Shown piece after piece: positions 35,717 through 48,469 of a stretch of 64,000 nt of DNA. The notes under the pieces were generated by a model. That model was not told where the DNA came from and searched no databases. It saw only the letters and a program-made list of their open reading frames with translations. Position 1 is the stretch's first letter, and each line of letters starts with the position of its first letter. The translations under genes were made by a program, and so were the position numbers. The stretch spans positions 204,275-268,274 of the forward strand of contig NZ_JNKW01000004.1 of assembly GCF_000702205.1 (NCBI RefSeq). Direction: 5' to 3'. The DNA is from Lachnospira multipara LB2003. Its GTDB lineage: Bacteria > Bacillota > Clostridia > Lachnospirales > Lachnospiraceae.

Positions 35717-36118
35717 TTATTTTGCTGCTCCAAGTCTTGCAAGTGATCTCTTTAATGCCATTTCTGCTCTTGCTACATCAAGGTTAGGATCTTTAGCTGC
35801 AAGTCTTCTTTCAGCTCTAACTCTAGCCTCGTTAGCTCTATTAACATCAATTTCATCAGGCCACTCTGCAACTTCTGCAAGGATTGTCACCTTATCCTTA
35901 AGGATTTCGATGATACCACCATGAATAGCAGCTTTTTCCACATCATTACCATGATGAATCTTAAGTACACATGGTACAACTACTGATGTAAGAGGAATAT
36001 GCTGTGGAAAAACACCTATTTCCCCTTCAGATGTAGCTAACTCAACCATAGTAACTGTATCGTCATTGTAAAAAACTCTATCTGGTGTATTAACCAGAAG
36101 CTTCATAGTCTCTGCCAT
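35717..36118 (-). CDS. atpC: ATP synthase epsilon subunit
   Basis: Part of the central stalk of F1; it inhibits ATP hydrolysis. The 133-residue protein has an N-terminal β-barrel (LLVNTPDRVFYNDDTVTMVE…GEIGVFPQHIPLTSVV) and a C-terminal helical hairpin (VNRANEARVRAERRLAAKDP). ATG 36118 follows AGGAGG. It is last in the operon, as usual. Confidence 0.95.
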   Translation of the reverse strand: MAETMKLLVNTPDRVFYNDDTVTMVELATSEGEIGVFPQHIPLTSVVVPCVLKIHHGNDVEKAAIHGGIIEILKDKVTILAEVAEWPDEIDVNRANEARVRAERRLAAKDPNLDVARAEMALKRSLARLGAAK

Positions 36119-36178
36119 GGTATCCTCCTTTACATGCTAAGCATCTATTATTAACTATCAGTTTAGAATAAAGATTTA

Positions 36179-37582
<1,404 letters not shown>

Positions 37583-37645
37583 TTATTAGTTAAATAAAAG
37601 ATTTATATAAAATCTAACAGTATAACTTAAATTAAGCACTCTTTT

Positions 37646-38512
37646 TTAGCCAGTAGCGTTGGCACCACCAATGATCTCTGTAATCTCCTGAGTAATAGCA
37701 CTCTGACGAGCTCTGTTGTACTGAAGAGAAAGTGTTGAAATAAGATCTTCGGCATTACTTGTAGCGTTATCCATTGCCTGCATACGAGCACCATTTTCAC
37801 TGGCAACAGATTCGATTAATGCACCATAAATAAGTGAGCATACATACTTTGGTATGATCATATCAAGTGCTTCATCTTCCTCTGGCTCATAGCTCATTGG
37901 AGTTGTGTCTACTTCCTTTTTGTCCTCTTCGCCCTTTAAGTCATCAGTTGATACTGGTAATAACTTAATAAGCTTAGGAACATGTACTACTGTATTCTTA
38001 AATGATGTATATGCAAGATAAATCTCACCTATTTCACCTGCTGCGAACCTTTCAAGAAGTTCTTCGCAAATTTCCTTAGCATCAGTATAAAGTGGCTCAT
38101 TAATTACATCAGAATAATCCTTAGCAATATTATAGCCTTTTCTTTTAAGAGCATCTCTACCCTTAGTACCGATTGCAATTATATCCACATCACTTTTATT
38201 AAAACCGCTATTAAAAATGAGTTTTTCAATATTTGAGTTGTAACCACCCGCTAATCCTCTGTTACCTGTTATTGTAATCACTGCTTTTTTAGTAGATTCA
38301 CCAGCAACTAAATATTTATGATTAATATTTCCTGACTTAGCTAAAATACTACTAACAGTATCATACATAAGATCTGAGTATGGCTTTGTTGATTCTGCCT
38401 TACCCTTAGCTTTTTGTAACTTAACAGTGGAAACGAGCTTCATCGCTTTGGTAATCTGACCAGTGCTTTGTATACTGTCTCTACGTCTTTTTATGTCTCT
38501 CATTGAGGCCAT
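37646..38512 (-). CDS. atpG: ATP synthase gamma subunit
   Basis: Rotating central shaft of F1. The 288-residue protein has the N-terminal helix MASMRDIKRRRDSIQSTGQI, a Rossmann-like middle (ITGNRGLAGGYNSNIEK), and the conserved C-terminal helix (NATSNAEDLISTLSLQYNRARQSAITQEI) that fits the α3β3 core. A 20-25-residue acidic insert (DDLKGEEDKKEVDTTPMSYE, about 193-212) precedes the C-terminal part. Confidence 0.96.
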   Translation of the reverse strand: MASMRDIKRRRDSIQSTGQITKAMKLVSTVKLQKAKGKAESTKPYSDLMYDTVSSILAKSGNINHKYLVAGESTKKAVITITGNRGLAGGYNSNIEKLIFNSGFNKSDVDIIAIGTKGRDALKRKGYNIAKDYSDVINEPLYTDAKEICEELLERFAAGEIGEIYLAYTSFKNTVVHVPKLIKLLPVSTDDLKGEEDKKEVDTTPMSYEPEEDEALDMIIPKYVCSLIYGALIESVASENGARMQAMDNATSNAEDLISTLSLQYNRARQSAITQEITEIIGGANATG

Positions 38513-38583
38513 AAAATTTTACCTCCGTTTCCTAAAGCTAACAAACGTAACTGTTAAATCTTAACTCATTACATTTGCAAATA

Positions 38584-40092
<1,509 letters not shown>

Positions 40093-40124
40093 TTAGAAAC
40101 CCTTTCTTAAAGTTTATTTTTAAA

Positions 40125-40673
40125 CTAAGCTAACTGAATACCACTAAGTTCATTAGCCATATTGGCAAGTTTAGTTTTTATGCTACTATCTACAACTCTA
40201 TCTTTAATTCTAATAATCATACCAGCAATAAGACTTTCATCTATTGAGTAGTTTATCTTGAATTCCTTATAGTTTGTTGTAGCAAGAAGCTTATCTTCTA
40301 CTGCTTTTTTCTGGGCATCTGTAAGCTCACTAGCAGTAGTTACATAAGCAATGCCGATCTTCTTATATTCAAGTACTTTTCCAACAAAGTACTCTAATGT
40401 ATCAACAATGTTTCCTTGTCTGTCCTTAGAAACCATGAGTGTTAATAAACCTGTCATGTCCTTTGAGACAAATTTTTCAAAAACATTCTTAATAACTGTT
40501 TCTTTTTCTTCTTTTTCAACCTTTGGGTGTGCGAGAAGCTTTTCTAAATCTGGATTAGCTTTAAAGCTTTCAATTACGGCTAATGCCTCTTCATATAATG
40601 TATCCATACTAGATTCAGAAACAGCTAATTCAAACAAAGCATCACCGTAGGTTGTCTCTACTAGCTTAGCCAT
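40125..40673 (-). CDS. atpH: ATP synthase delta subunit
   Basis: Peripheral-stalk subunit joining F1 to the b dimer. The 182-residue protein has the N-terminal helical bundle (VETTYGDALFELAVSESS) and the C-terminal signature (FKINYSIDESLIAGMIIRI) of the family. ATG 40673 lies 13 nt inside the end of atpF, so the two genes are translationally coupled. Confidence 0.95.
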   Translation of the reverse strand: MAKLVETTYGDALFELAVSESSMDTLYEEALAVIESFKANPDLEKLLAHPKVEKEEKETVIKNVFEKFVSKDMTGLLTLMVSKDRQGNIVDTLEYFVGKVLEYKKIGIAYVTTASELTDAQKKAVEDKLLATTNYKEFKINYSIDESLIAGMIIRIKDRVVDSSIKTKLANMANELSGIQLA

Positions 40674-41209
40674 GTTTTATCACCCATTTCGTTTAAAGTC
40701 TCTTCAATAAGAGCATTACTGTCGCTTTCATTAATTGACTTAGAAACTAACTTAGAAGCCATTGCTGCAGCAACAACAACGATCTGCTGTTTAACTTCAT
40801 CAGCAACCTTCTGCTTTTCAAGCTCTGCTTCCTTATTAGCCTGTGCAATAATTCTAGCTGCTTCTTCCTTGCCTTCATCAATAAGCTTCTGCTTATTGTG
40901 CTCGCCAGTTCTTCTAGCATCGCTTAAAATACCTTCTGCTTCTTTATTAGCAGCCTTAAGCTTAGCCTCATATTCCTGCTTCATAGCAAGGGCATCTTCT
41001 CTATCCTTAGCAGCACCTTCAATATCGTTAGTTATCTTATCCTGACGCTTCTTTAACATGTTACGTACCGGATTAAAAAGGATATATGAAAGTAGAATAA
41101 ATAGGATAAATACATTTATTAATGTTATTGCAGCATCAAAAAGGAGCTGTGCATCCAAGCCAAATAATCGTCCTTCAAGGACAATTGCTGTACTTCCTAA
41201 CAAATTCAC
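40661..41209 (-). CDS. atpF: ATP synthase b subunit
   Basis: Membrane anchor and stator stalk of the enzyme. The 182-residue protein has one membrane segment (~25-46, AAITLINVFILFILLSYILF) followed by NPVRNMLKKRQDKI and a long charged coiled coil. Start is GTG 41209, with AGGAGG 7 nt upstream. A single b gene indicates a homodimeric stalk. Confidence 0.94.
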   Translation of the reverse strand: MNLLGSTAIVLEGRLFGLDAQLLFDAAITLINVFILFILLSYILFNPVRNMLKKRQDKITNDIEGAAKDREDALAMKQEYEAKLKAANKEAEGILSDARRTGEHNKQKLIDEGKEEAARIIAQANKEAELEKQKVADEVKQQIVVVAAAMASKLVSKSINESDSNALIEETLNEMGDKTWLS

Positions 41210-41265
41210 TTGTAGGCCTCCTTTCTATTATCTTACTTCGTATACAAGTTAAACTTGTTTAAATC

Positions 41266-42287
<1,022 letters not shown>

Positions 42288-42305
42288 CTTCTCACCTTCC
42301 TTTTC

Positions 42306-42692
42306 TTAAGATAATAATTTATGAGTAAACGGCTCAATATAAGCCGCTACTTTCATTGAAAACATGCCAACTATGGCACAAATCGGATGTCCTGCATGAA
42401 GCAAAAACAATACCAAAAAAACAGCTATCATCGCCGTTAACCTAACAAGATAGCCTAAAACGTATGATTTTGATCCACGCTCATTACTATATATAACCTT
42501 ACGAATCACAAGACTCATATGGAATGATGAAAATAATGCATAAAGAACACCAAAAGAAAAACCAGAAATTAAATACAATTTATTTCCTGGAACTAAAAAT
42601 AAGATAATGATAACCCCTACAAAAAAATAAATTCCCTCTACTAAAAACATTCCTGGTAAGCTTTCGTTAACCTGCTTAATTCTTTCTAGCAT
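42306..42692 (-). CDS. atpI: ATP synthase subunit I-like membrane protein
   Basis: A 128-residue membrane protein with four hydrophobic segments in the AtpI position ahead of atpB. AtpI is a non-structural factor that helps assemble the c ring in some bacteria. Sequence conservation is low, so the call rests on size, topology and position. ATG 42692 follows AAGGATGG. The predicted C-terminal segment ends EPFTHKLLS. Confidence 0.75.
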   Translation of the reverse strand: MLERIKQVNESLPGMFLVEGIYFFVGVIIILFLVPGNKLYLISGFSFGVLYALFSSFHMSLVIRKVIYSNERGSKSYVLGYLVRLTAMIAVFLVLFLLHAGHPICAIVGMFSMKVAAYIEPFTHKLLS

Positions 42693-42747
42693 AAAATACC
42701 ATCCTTACTTTGAGTTATACTTAGAGCCCATATACATTATTTAATCT

Positions 42748-43065
42748 TTATCTTTTTATTTTTTCTTCACGTTCATTATTATTGTGTTCACGATTATAAC
42801 GTTCCACCTTTTCCTTAATAAGCGCTTCTTCTTCTCTTTTCCGCTTAGCTTCATCTTGCACTATCGTGGCCTTCACGAGAGCATAAGCGTTCCTTCCTCC
42901 TGCCGCAATTCCTAGTATTGATAATACTAGGGAAAAGAGATTTGTGTTTAATTTTCCATCTAGCCAAACACCCAGCGCAACGCACACAAAAAGTGGTACC
43001 ATTACACAAATACTTATCTGGGATACTAGCACTATATTCTTCAATGCTTTTCCTTTATTATCCAT
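42748..43065 (-). CDS. atpZ: AtpZ/AtpI-family small membrane protein
   Basis: A 105-residue protein with two membrane segments (~10-32 and ~40-60: VLVSQISICVMVPLFVCVALG and LFSLVLSILGIAAGGRNAY) and a highly charged C-terminal tail (KRKREEEALIKEKVERYNRE). This layout is that of AtpZ/Mg-calcium-transport-like proteins encoded first in many Firmicute atp operons. An in-frame start at 43095 precedes the mapped promoter start and is unlikely; ATG 43065 follows GAAGGGA. Confidence 0.75.
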   Translation of the reverse strand: MDNKGKALKNIVLVSQISICVMVPLFVCVALGVWLDGKLNTNLFSLVLSILGIAAGGRNAYALVKATIVQDEAKRKREEEALIKEKVERYNREHNNNEREEKIKR

Positions 43066-43095
43066 AGTTGATATCCCTTCAAAACAGATATACAT

Positions 43096-43124
43096 ATTTT
43101 AACATTAATTCTTGTAATTGTCCA
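43096..43124 (-). promoter_or_regulatory. Promoter of the ATP synthase operon
   Basis: TGGACA (43119-43124) and TAAAAT (43096-43101) with a 17-bp spacer on the minus strand, about 30 nt ahead of atpZ. Confidence 0.7.
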
Positions 43125-43165
43125 CATTTTGTTAATTTTGTATCAAAATAAATTCATAAATCTAT

Positions 43166-43194
43166 TTGAATTTTATCTTTTTTATTGTTATAAT
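43166..43194 (+). promoter_or_regulatory. Promoter of the DUF402 gene
   Basis: TTGAAT (43166-43171) and TATAAT (43189-43194) with a 17-bp spacer and a TG extension of the -10. Confidence 0.75.
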
Positions 43195-43269
43195 TTTCTT
43201 AATATACGATTCTTTAGAAACTTATAAAAAGGAATTCGTTGTGACTTCAATATAAAGGGAGGGGTTTTC

Positions 43270-43779
43270 ATGGCAACATTATATAGAAAACGATTAATAC
43301 CTTCAGAATGTGTAGAATTAAAAGATGATATCATTGTTTATCAGGATTCAGATAGAATCGTTACTATTTGGAACACCCTTAAGCCTAAGAAGGAATTTTC
43401 CCACGGCATCTCTTATTATGTTATGAATGAAGGCATAAAGGTAAGTAAATTCTATAGAGATGACAACTCTCTAACTTATATTTATGTTGATATTATAAAT
43501 ACAGAATATAATCAGAAAGAAGACAGCTATGTATTTACTGATTTGCTTGCTGATGTAATCGTTGATGAAGATGGAAAATATCGTGTTGTAGATTTAGATG
43601 AACTTGCAGATGCCATTAATAAAGGCATTATCTCTAAAGAATATGTGTCAGAATCTCTTCAGAAACTAAACAATCTCCTTCTTTCTATATACAACGGAAC
43701 TTTCAAGGAATATGTGAAATTCATAGAAAGGTTCGAACTTTCAGTATTCCACACAGACCTTGCTACAAATAGGACTTAA
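43270..43779 (+). CDS. DUF402 domain protein (nucleoside phosphate phosphatase-like)
   Basis: A 169-residue cytoplasmic protein of the DUF402/FomD-like family. The family includes nucleoside tri-/diphosphatases of Gram-positive bacteria. The typical segments are present: KFYRDDNSLTYIYVDIINTEY and LADVIVDEDGKYRVVDLDEL, which carry conserved acidic residues expected to bind metal. The exact substrate cannot be told. ATG 43270 follows GGGAGGGG; the gene is monocistronic, divergent from the atp operon and closed by its own terminator. Confidence 0.8.
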   Translation: MATLYRKRLIPSECVELKDDIIVYQDSDRIVTIWNTLKPKKEFSHGISYYVMNEGIKVSKFYRDDNSLTYIYVDIINTEYNQKEDSYVFTDLLADVIVDEDGKYRVVDLDELADAINKGIISKEYVSESLQKLNNLLLSIYNGTFKEYVKFIERFELSVFHTDLATNRT

Positions 43780-43809
43780 AAATAAAGCATAAAAATAAGA
43801 CATAAAAAT

Positions 43810-43865
43810 AAAGCTTTAATCATAATTATAGAATTAAATCTATGATTAAGATTAAAGCTTTTTTT
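43810..43865. terminator. Bidirectional terminator after DUF402 and deaminase genes
   Basis: AAAGCTTTAATC pairs with GATTAAAGCTTT (43810-43821 with 43850-43861) around an inner AT-rich stem, followed by a T run, between convergent genes. Confidence 0.85.
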
Positions 43866-43873
43866 GAACTTTA

Positions 43874-44359
43874 TTACAAATCTAATGAAACTTTTCTTCC
43901 TGAACTTTGATATTTAATAATCTCCACGCCTGCAGACTTTAGCATTCTCTTTGATGCTATTACTGAAGCTGTATCAGCGTACTTATCACTATCATACACC
44001 ACTGCTTTTATTCCGCACTGTATAATTGCCTTGGCACATTCATTACAAGGAAAAAGTGTAACATATATTTTAGAATTTTCTAGACTACCTCCTCGGTAAT
44101 TTAAAATTGCATTTAGCTCACTATGAGTAGTGTAAAAATACTTATTATCAAGTGGTTCTCCTTCTCTGCCCCATGGATATTCATCATCTGAACAACCAAT
44201 TGGTAATCCGTTATAACCCATTGATAAAATTTTATTATTCATACTTACTATGCAAGCCCCTACTTGAGTGTTAGGGTCTTTAGATCTCATAGCTGAGAGC
44301 TTAGCAACTCCCATAAAATACTCATCCCAAGAAATATAATCTTTACGTTTTTCATTCAT
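43874..44359 (-). CDS. dCMP/deoxycytidylate deaminase family protein
   Basis: A zinc-dependent deaminase of 161 residues that likely makes dUMP from dCMP for thymidylate synthesis. The zinc and catalytic motifs are HSELNAI (His and catalytic Glu, ~78-84) and PCNECAKAI (two Cys, ~104-112). The N-terminus MNEKRKDYISWDEYFMGVA is characteristic. It resembles ComEB of Bacillus; competence genes are not adjacent. ATG 44359 follows AAGGAGG. It ends a run of same-strand genes downstream of rpiB. Confidence 0.9.
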   Translation of the reverse strand: MNEKRKDYISWDEYFMGVAKLSAMRSKDPNTQVGACIVSMNNKILSMGYNGLPIGCSDDEYPWGREGEPLDNKYFYTTHSELNAILNYRGGSLENSKIYVTLFPCNECAKAIIQCGIKAVVYDSDKYADTASVIASKRMLKSAGVEIIKYQSSGRKVSLDL

Positions 44360-44390
44360 ATGTTACACCTCCTTTATGTTATTAATATTA

Positions 44391-44822
44391 TTAGTCTTCT
44401 AACATACTAATTCTTCTAATATGTCTTTCATCATTAGAAAATTTTGATTCTAAGAATGTATCTGCAATTCTAAATGCTAATTCTGGTCCAAGTACTCTAG
44501 CGCCCATACATAATACGTTAGCATTATTATGTTCTCTTGTTGCCTGTGCTGAGAAGCAGTCGCTACATAATGCTGCTCTAATACCCTTAACCTTATTAGC
44601 TGCCATACTCATTCCAATACCTGTTCCACAAAGAAGAATTCCTAATTCTGCTTCCTTTGAAAGAACTGATTCGCATACTTTCTTAGCATATACTGGATAA
44701 TCACAAGAATCCTTTGTATATGTTCCCTTATCTTCGATCTCATAACCTTTCTTTGTTAAATGATCAATTAACTGTTCCTTAAGTTCAATTGCGCCGTGAT
44801 CGCATCCGATTGCTACCTTCAT
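44391..44822 (-). CDS. rpiB: Ribose-5-phosphate isomerase B
   Basis: Interconverts ribose 5-phosphate and ribulose 5-phosphate in the pentose phosphate pathway. The 143-residue protein has GCDHGAIELKE (residues 6-16), the active-site Cys in LCGTGIGMSMAANK (~65-78), and NNANVLCMGARV. ATG 44822 follows AAAGGAG. It sits 11 nt after the low-Mr phosphatase gene in the tsaC-phosphatase-rpiB order that also accompanies atp genes in Bacillus. Confidence 0.95.
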   Translation of the reverse strand: MKVAIGCDHGAIELKEQLIDHLTKKGYEIEDKGTYTKDSCDYPVYAKKVCESVLSKEAELGILLCGTGIGMSMAANKVKGIRAALCSDCFSAQATREHNNANVLCMGARVLGPELAFRIADTFLESKFSNDERHIRRISMLED

Positions 44823-44833
44823 ACTAAACTCCT

Positions 44834-45406
44834 TTAATCTTTAATAATTTGTCCTTTTCCTTGTCTTTTGTTATTACCATTAATAACAGGTACAACAATG
44901 ATGTCTTCTTTATTAGCATCTTCCTCTAATTCCTCTGAATCAGATTCCAAATCGCTATCATCTTGATCTTGTAATTCCACGGCTACCCTACTCACTAATT
45001 CATAAATCTGGTCAAAACACAGATTATATTCTTCCATCCCTTTGCCATATGGGTTAATTATTTCTTTATCTACTTCACCAACATATTCTGATAAAGTATA
45101 AACATTTATTGCTTCATCAAAAGAATCATAAATTTTTTGCTTCATCTTAGAATCCATAGTTAACACTAATGTATCATTTCCAAAATCGCTTGCATTAATT
45201 TCTTCTGATGAATTGTTCGGTATTATAAATCCATGCTTTGCAGCTATTGCAACTGCCTTTGGATTATATGGTTCTGGAAACAAAACAACCATTCCACGAG
45301 ATTCAACCTTTATATCCTGCTTTATATTAGCAAGGATAGTTGCTGCCATAGGACTTCTGCTTGTATTCTCAGAACAAACAAAAATAACTCTATTAATTGT
45401 ACTCAA
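44834..45406 (-). CDS. Low-molecular-weight protein phosphatase homologue, general acid replaced
   Basis: A homologue of YwlE-type protein-arginine or tyrosine phosphatases. The P-loop reads CSENTSRSP (residues 11-19), with the nucleophile Cys, the Thr linked to arginine specificity and the Arg intact. The C-terminal loop that normally reads DPF/DPY reads INPYGKG, so the general-acid Asp is Asn. A ~45-residue acidic tail (DDSDLESDSEELEEDANKED) is extra to the ~150-residue family core. The start is TTG at 45406, with GGGGGG about 9 nt upstream. It may be slow, a phosphate-binding regulator, or inactive. Confidence 0.82.
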   Translation of the reverse strand: MSTINRVIFVCSENTSRSPMAATILANIKQDIKVESRGMVVLFPEPYNPKAVAIAAKHGFIIPNNSSEEINASDFGNDTLVLTMDSKMKQKIYDSFDEAINVYTLSEYVGEVDKEIINPYGKGMEEYNLCFDQIYELVSRVAVELQDQDDSDLESDSEELEEDANKEDIIVVPVINGNNKRQGKGQIIKD

Positions 45407-45477
45407 TCGCAGGTCACCCCCCAGTCACATACTTTTGCCTAATTAATACCATACAAATTCTATCAAAACATTTGATT

Positions 45478-46536
45478 CTAATCAACAGTAACAACTTTAT
45501 GTCCTGCTGCCTTAATAAGTCTATTCATAATAGCCTGTCCTGCGCTAACATTCTCAAAGCTTTCTGAATATACCACTTCAATACCATCCTTATCAAAATC
45601 TCTTAGGACTTTGTAAAGATTCTTAGCTATGCTTAATTCATCATTTCTGCTGCCAAGTATATATTTATGATAGTCATTATATAAATCCTTGGTTTCATCT
45701 GTTGTCATTATTGCTACTTTCTTGCCATTACCACAATCTTCCTTGGCCTTGCGATTAATGTAGTCAACCACATTTTCTATGCTTCCTTCAACTATAGTAA
45801 TCTGAGCATTTGGAGCATAATGTTTATATTTCATTCCAGGAGCCTTAGGTTTAACACCTGGCTTAAGCTCTCCAACAATCGCTGGATCAATTCTTACCTC
45901 ACCTAATACTTCTTCAAAATCCTTCTTTGTAATATATCCTGGACGAAGAATTGTTGGAACGTCTTCACTTAAATCTATAATTGAAGACTCTAAGCCAATA
46001 TCAACTGTATCATCCTGAATAATCATATCTATTTTTCCTGATAAGTCATTAATAACATGTTCTGCCTTAGTTGGACTTGGTTTACCTGATGTATTAGCGC
46101 TTGGAGCTGCTATATATACACCTGACTGCTTAATTAATCTATTAGCCACCTTATGGCTTGGCATTCTTATAGCTACAGTTTCAAGTCCACCCGTAGTTTC
46201 CTTTGGTACAATGTCCGATTTTTTCAAAATCATTGTCATTGGGCCTGGCCAAAATTTCTTAGCAAGTGCTAATGCTTTATCGTTAACTTCCACTGATAAT
46301 TTATACAAAGCATCTAAATCAGCAATATGTACTATTAAAGGATTATCTGATGGTCGTCCTTTAGCCTGATAGATTTTTTTAGAAGCTTCCTTATCAAGGG
46401 CATCTCCACCAAGTCCATAAACTGTCTCTGTTGGAAATGCAACAAGTCCTCCTTTTTCAAGGATTTCCTTAGCTTCTTCATATATTAAATTATCTGTTTT
46501 CTCATTTCCTGAAATCACTCTAACCTTTGTTTCCAT
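45478..46536 (-). CDS. tsaC: L-threonylcarbamoyladenylate synthase (Sua5 type)
   Basis: Uses threonine, bicarbonate and ATP to make the precursor of the t6A modification at position 37 of ANN-decoding tRNAs. The 352-residue protein has the YrdC domain first (FPTETVYGLGGDA, KGRPSDNPLIVHI, SANTSGKPSPT, to ~205) and a C-terminal Sua5 domain after PGMKYKHYAPNAQ (~240-350), so it is the two-domain form. ATG 46536 follows AAGGAGA. It is upstream of the phosphatase-rpiB pair. Confidence 0.94.
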   Translation of the reverse strand: METKVRVISGNEKTDNLIYEEAKEILEKGGLVAFPTETVYGLGGDALDKEASKKIYQAKGRPSDNPLIVHIADLDALYKLSVEVNDKALALAKKFWPGPMTMILKKSDIVPKETTGGLETVAIRMPSHKVANRLIKQSGVYIAAPSANTSGKPSPTKAEHVINDLSGKIDMIIQDDTVDIGLESSIIDLSEDVPTILRPGYITKKDFEEVLGEVRIDPAIVGELKPGVKPKAPGMKYKHYAPNAQITIVEGSIENVVDYINRKAKEDCGNGKKVAIMTTDETKDLYNDYHKYILGSRNDELSIAKNLYKVLRDFDKDGIEVVYSESFENVSAGQAIMNRLIKAAGHKVVTVD

Positions 46537-46552
46537 GACTTCTCCTTCTTAT

Positions 46553-48247
46553 CTACTTATTAAGATATTTGTTAATTATTCCCCATACACTTTTCTTTTC
46601 AAGGCCTAACTTCCAGCCAGCTACACCGCTTACATTAGATTCAGAAATCGCCTTCATTCTCTCTTCAACAGACTGTTCTTCTTCAAACCATATCTGAATT
46701 GTAGATCCATTTTTTTCATAGTTTACAGCATATTGTCCAATTTCTTCATTCCATAATGCTGAAAAACCGTCCTTTGTCATTTGGTTGATTGCCTCATCCA
46801 TGCCTACTGCACTGCTTGTTGTCTTACCATTAGTTGTTGTCCATATTCTTGTAAAAAATGGAATTCCAACCACAATCTGATTTGATGGAACTAAGTTAAT
46901 CATATCGCTAATTGCTTCCTTAAAAAATGGAAGTGATGATACAGAACCTGCTTCAGTTCCAGCATAATGTTCATCATATGCCATTAAAACTACATAATCA
47001 ACAAATGAAGCCTGCTCAGTTAATCTATAACATTCATTGTAACTTTCTGGCTTATAATTATCTGTGGAAAGAACAATTCCTGCTTTTTCACATTCAATAG
47101 ATAACTCTCTTACAAATTGTAAGAAGTCTCTTGAATATTCTTTTTTTACTTTTTCAAAATCAAGATTAATTCCATCAAAGCCATATTTTTTAGCATCTGA
47201 TATAAGGGTATTTACCATCTTAGTTCTAGCTTTCTTACTCTGGTAAAGTGTCTTAAAATCAACGTTTGTATTAAAGTCATCAACTAATGCCCAAACCTCC
47301 ATGCCTCGATTATGGATATCTGTAACTGTTTCCTGAGAGGCAAAACAGCTCATTGTTCCATCATTTCCTGTAATTGAATACCAAGTTGGTGAAACAATAT
47401 TAATGCCACTAGTTCCTGAAAGCGCTGAATCTAATGTTGCATTTCCTGCCACGCCTCCTACCTGAAACCAGGCAAGATTTATGCTCTGATTATATGAAAT
47501 AGATTCATATTCATCCTGATAAGTTGTATCTCTTACATATGAATATGTCTTATTTAATTCGCTTTGTTTTACATAACCCTTAATTCCTGAAGGAGTTATT
47601 ACCTCAAGCCAATTACCTAAGTCCTTAGTTACCGTAACTCTAGTTTCCTTTGGAAGTGTCTCTAATACTAAACTTTTTACGCCACCTCTGTATCTTACAG
47701 TTGCCTTTTTCTTAGTATCTGCACAATTAGTTTCATTATAACTTGTGTTAATTACTAATCTATTAGGATTTTTAGCAAGTTCATAATTTAAATCTGTGTG
47801 GCTTGCAACATATTCCCAATCAAGGTATCTCTCACCATTTTGATTAAGAACTACTACGTTATCTGTATTAGTTACATTTCCTTCTTCATCTGTATATTTA
47901 GCTTCGCCAGTTACAAAACTATAAATATGATGTGTGTCAGAATAAAGAACGTTACCACTTTCTTCATCATAATAGAATCTAATATTAATACTATCTTCTA
48001 TTAGATTCTGTTTTATATATAATCTGTCATCCACATATATTCCGCTGTCTTCAAAATTCTGTCCGTCTAGAATAACAAGTACATTCTCGTTACCATTCTC
48101 AATTCCAAAATAGGTATATCCGCTCATAGTCTCCTTAGTCGGCGAATATCTAGCTATGTAAACCACAACTGAAAGCACAATTAATACTACTAAAATAGCT
48201 ACTATTCCAATTATAGTTACTTTCTTTTTTTGATTTTCTTTATTCAT
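46553..48247 (-). CDS. Membrane-anchored GH18 glycoside hydrolase with SH3 domain
   Basis: A 564-residue protein with one N-terminal membrane segment (~11-33, VTIIGIVAILVVLIVLSVVVY), a Cu-amine-oxidase-N-like region, a bacterial SH3 domain (~165-230, ending GIKGYVKQSEL) and a GH18 barrel (~245-560). The catalytic DxxDxDxE equivalent is DGINLDFE (~355-362), complete. The combination is common in Clostridia and resembles spore- or wall-related chitinase-like lysins such as SleL, so peptidoglycan is a likelier substrate than chitin. ATG 48247 has GGAGAG about 4 nt upstream; the codon at 48259 lies on that ribosome site. Confidence 0.88.
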   Translation of the reverse strand: MNKENQKKKVTIIGIVAILVVLIVLSVVVYIARYSPTKETMSGYTYFGIENGNENVLVILDGQNFEDSGIYVDDRLYIKQNLIEDSINIRFYYDEESGNVLYSDTHHIYSFVTGEAKYTDEEGNVTNTDNVVVLNQNGERYLDWEYVASHTDLNYELAKNPNRLVINTSYNETNCADTKKKATVRYRGGVKSLVLETLPKETRVTVTKDLGNWLEVITPSGIKGYVKQSELNKTYSYVRDTTYQDEYESISYNQSINLAWFQVGGVAGNATLDSALSGTSGINIVSPTWYSITGNDGTMSCFASQETVTDIHNRGMEVWALVDDFNTNVDFKTLYQSKKARTKMVNTLISDAKKYGFDGINLDFEKVKKEYSRDFLQFVRELSIECEKAGIVLSTDNYKPESYNECYRLTEQASFVDYVVLMAYDEHYAGTEAGSVSSLPFFKEAISDMINLVPSNQIVVGIPFFTRIWTTTNGKTTSSAVGMDEAINQMTKDGFSALWNEEIGQYAVNYEKNGSTIQIWFEEEQSVEERMKAISESNVSGVAGWKLGLEKKSVWGIINKYLNK

Positions 48248-48321
48248 AAATCTCTCCATTTATTCTTACTTTAATATCTATGTTAAGCAACATAATCACT
48301 ATTGTAACACTAGGGCATAAA

Positions 48322-48397
48322 AAAAGCCACCGACCATTATACATCACTCGTATAGATAATCAAATACCTACAAATGAATTAATGTCAGTAGCTTTTT
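48322..48397 (-). terminator. Terminator of the kinase/ParA-like unit
   Basis: AAAAAGC-GACATTA arms at about 48322-48340 and 48380-48397 pair with a few G-U bases around a ~40-nt loop, and U residues follow on the minus transcript. Confidence 0.65.
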
Positions 48398-48469
48398 AAA
48401 GCTTACCAGCCAAATATACGCAGAGGGAACCACCATATTTAACTTAGATTACTTTATTTTATTTTTGTA

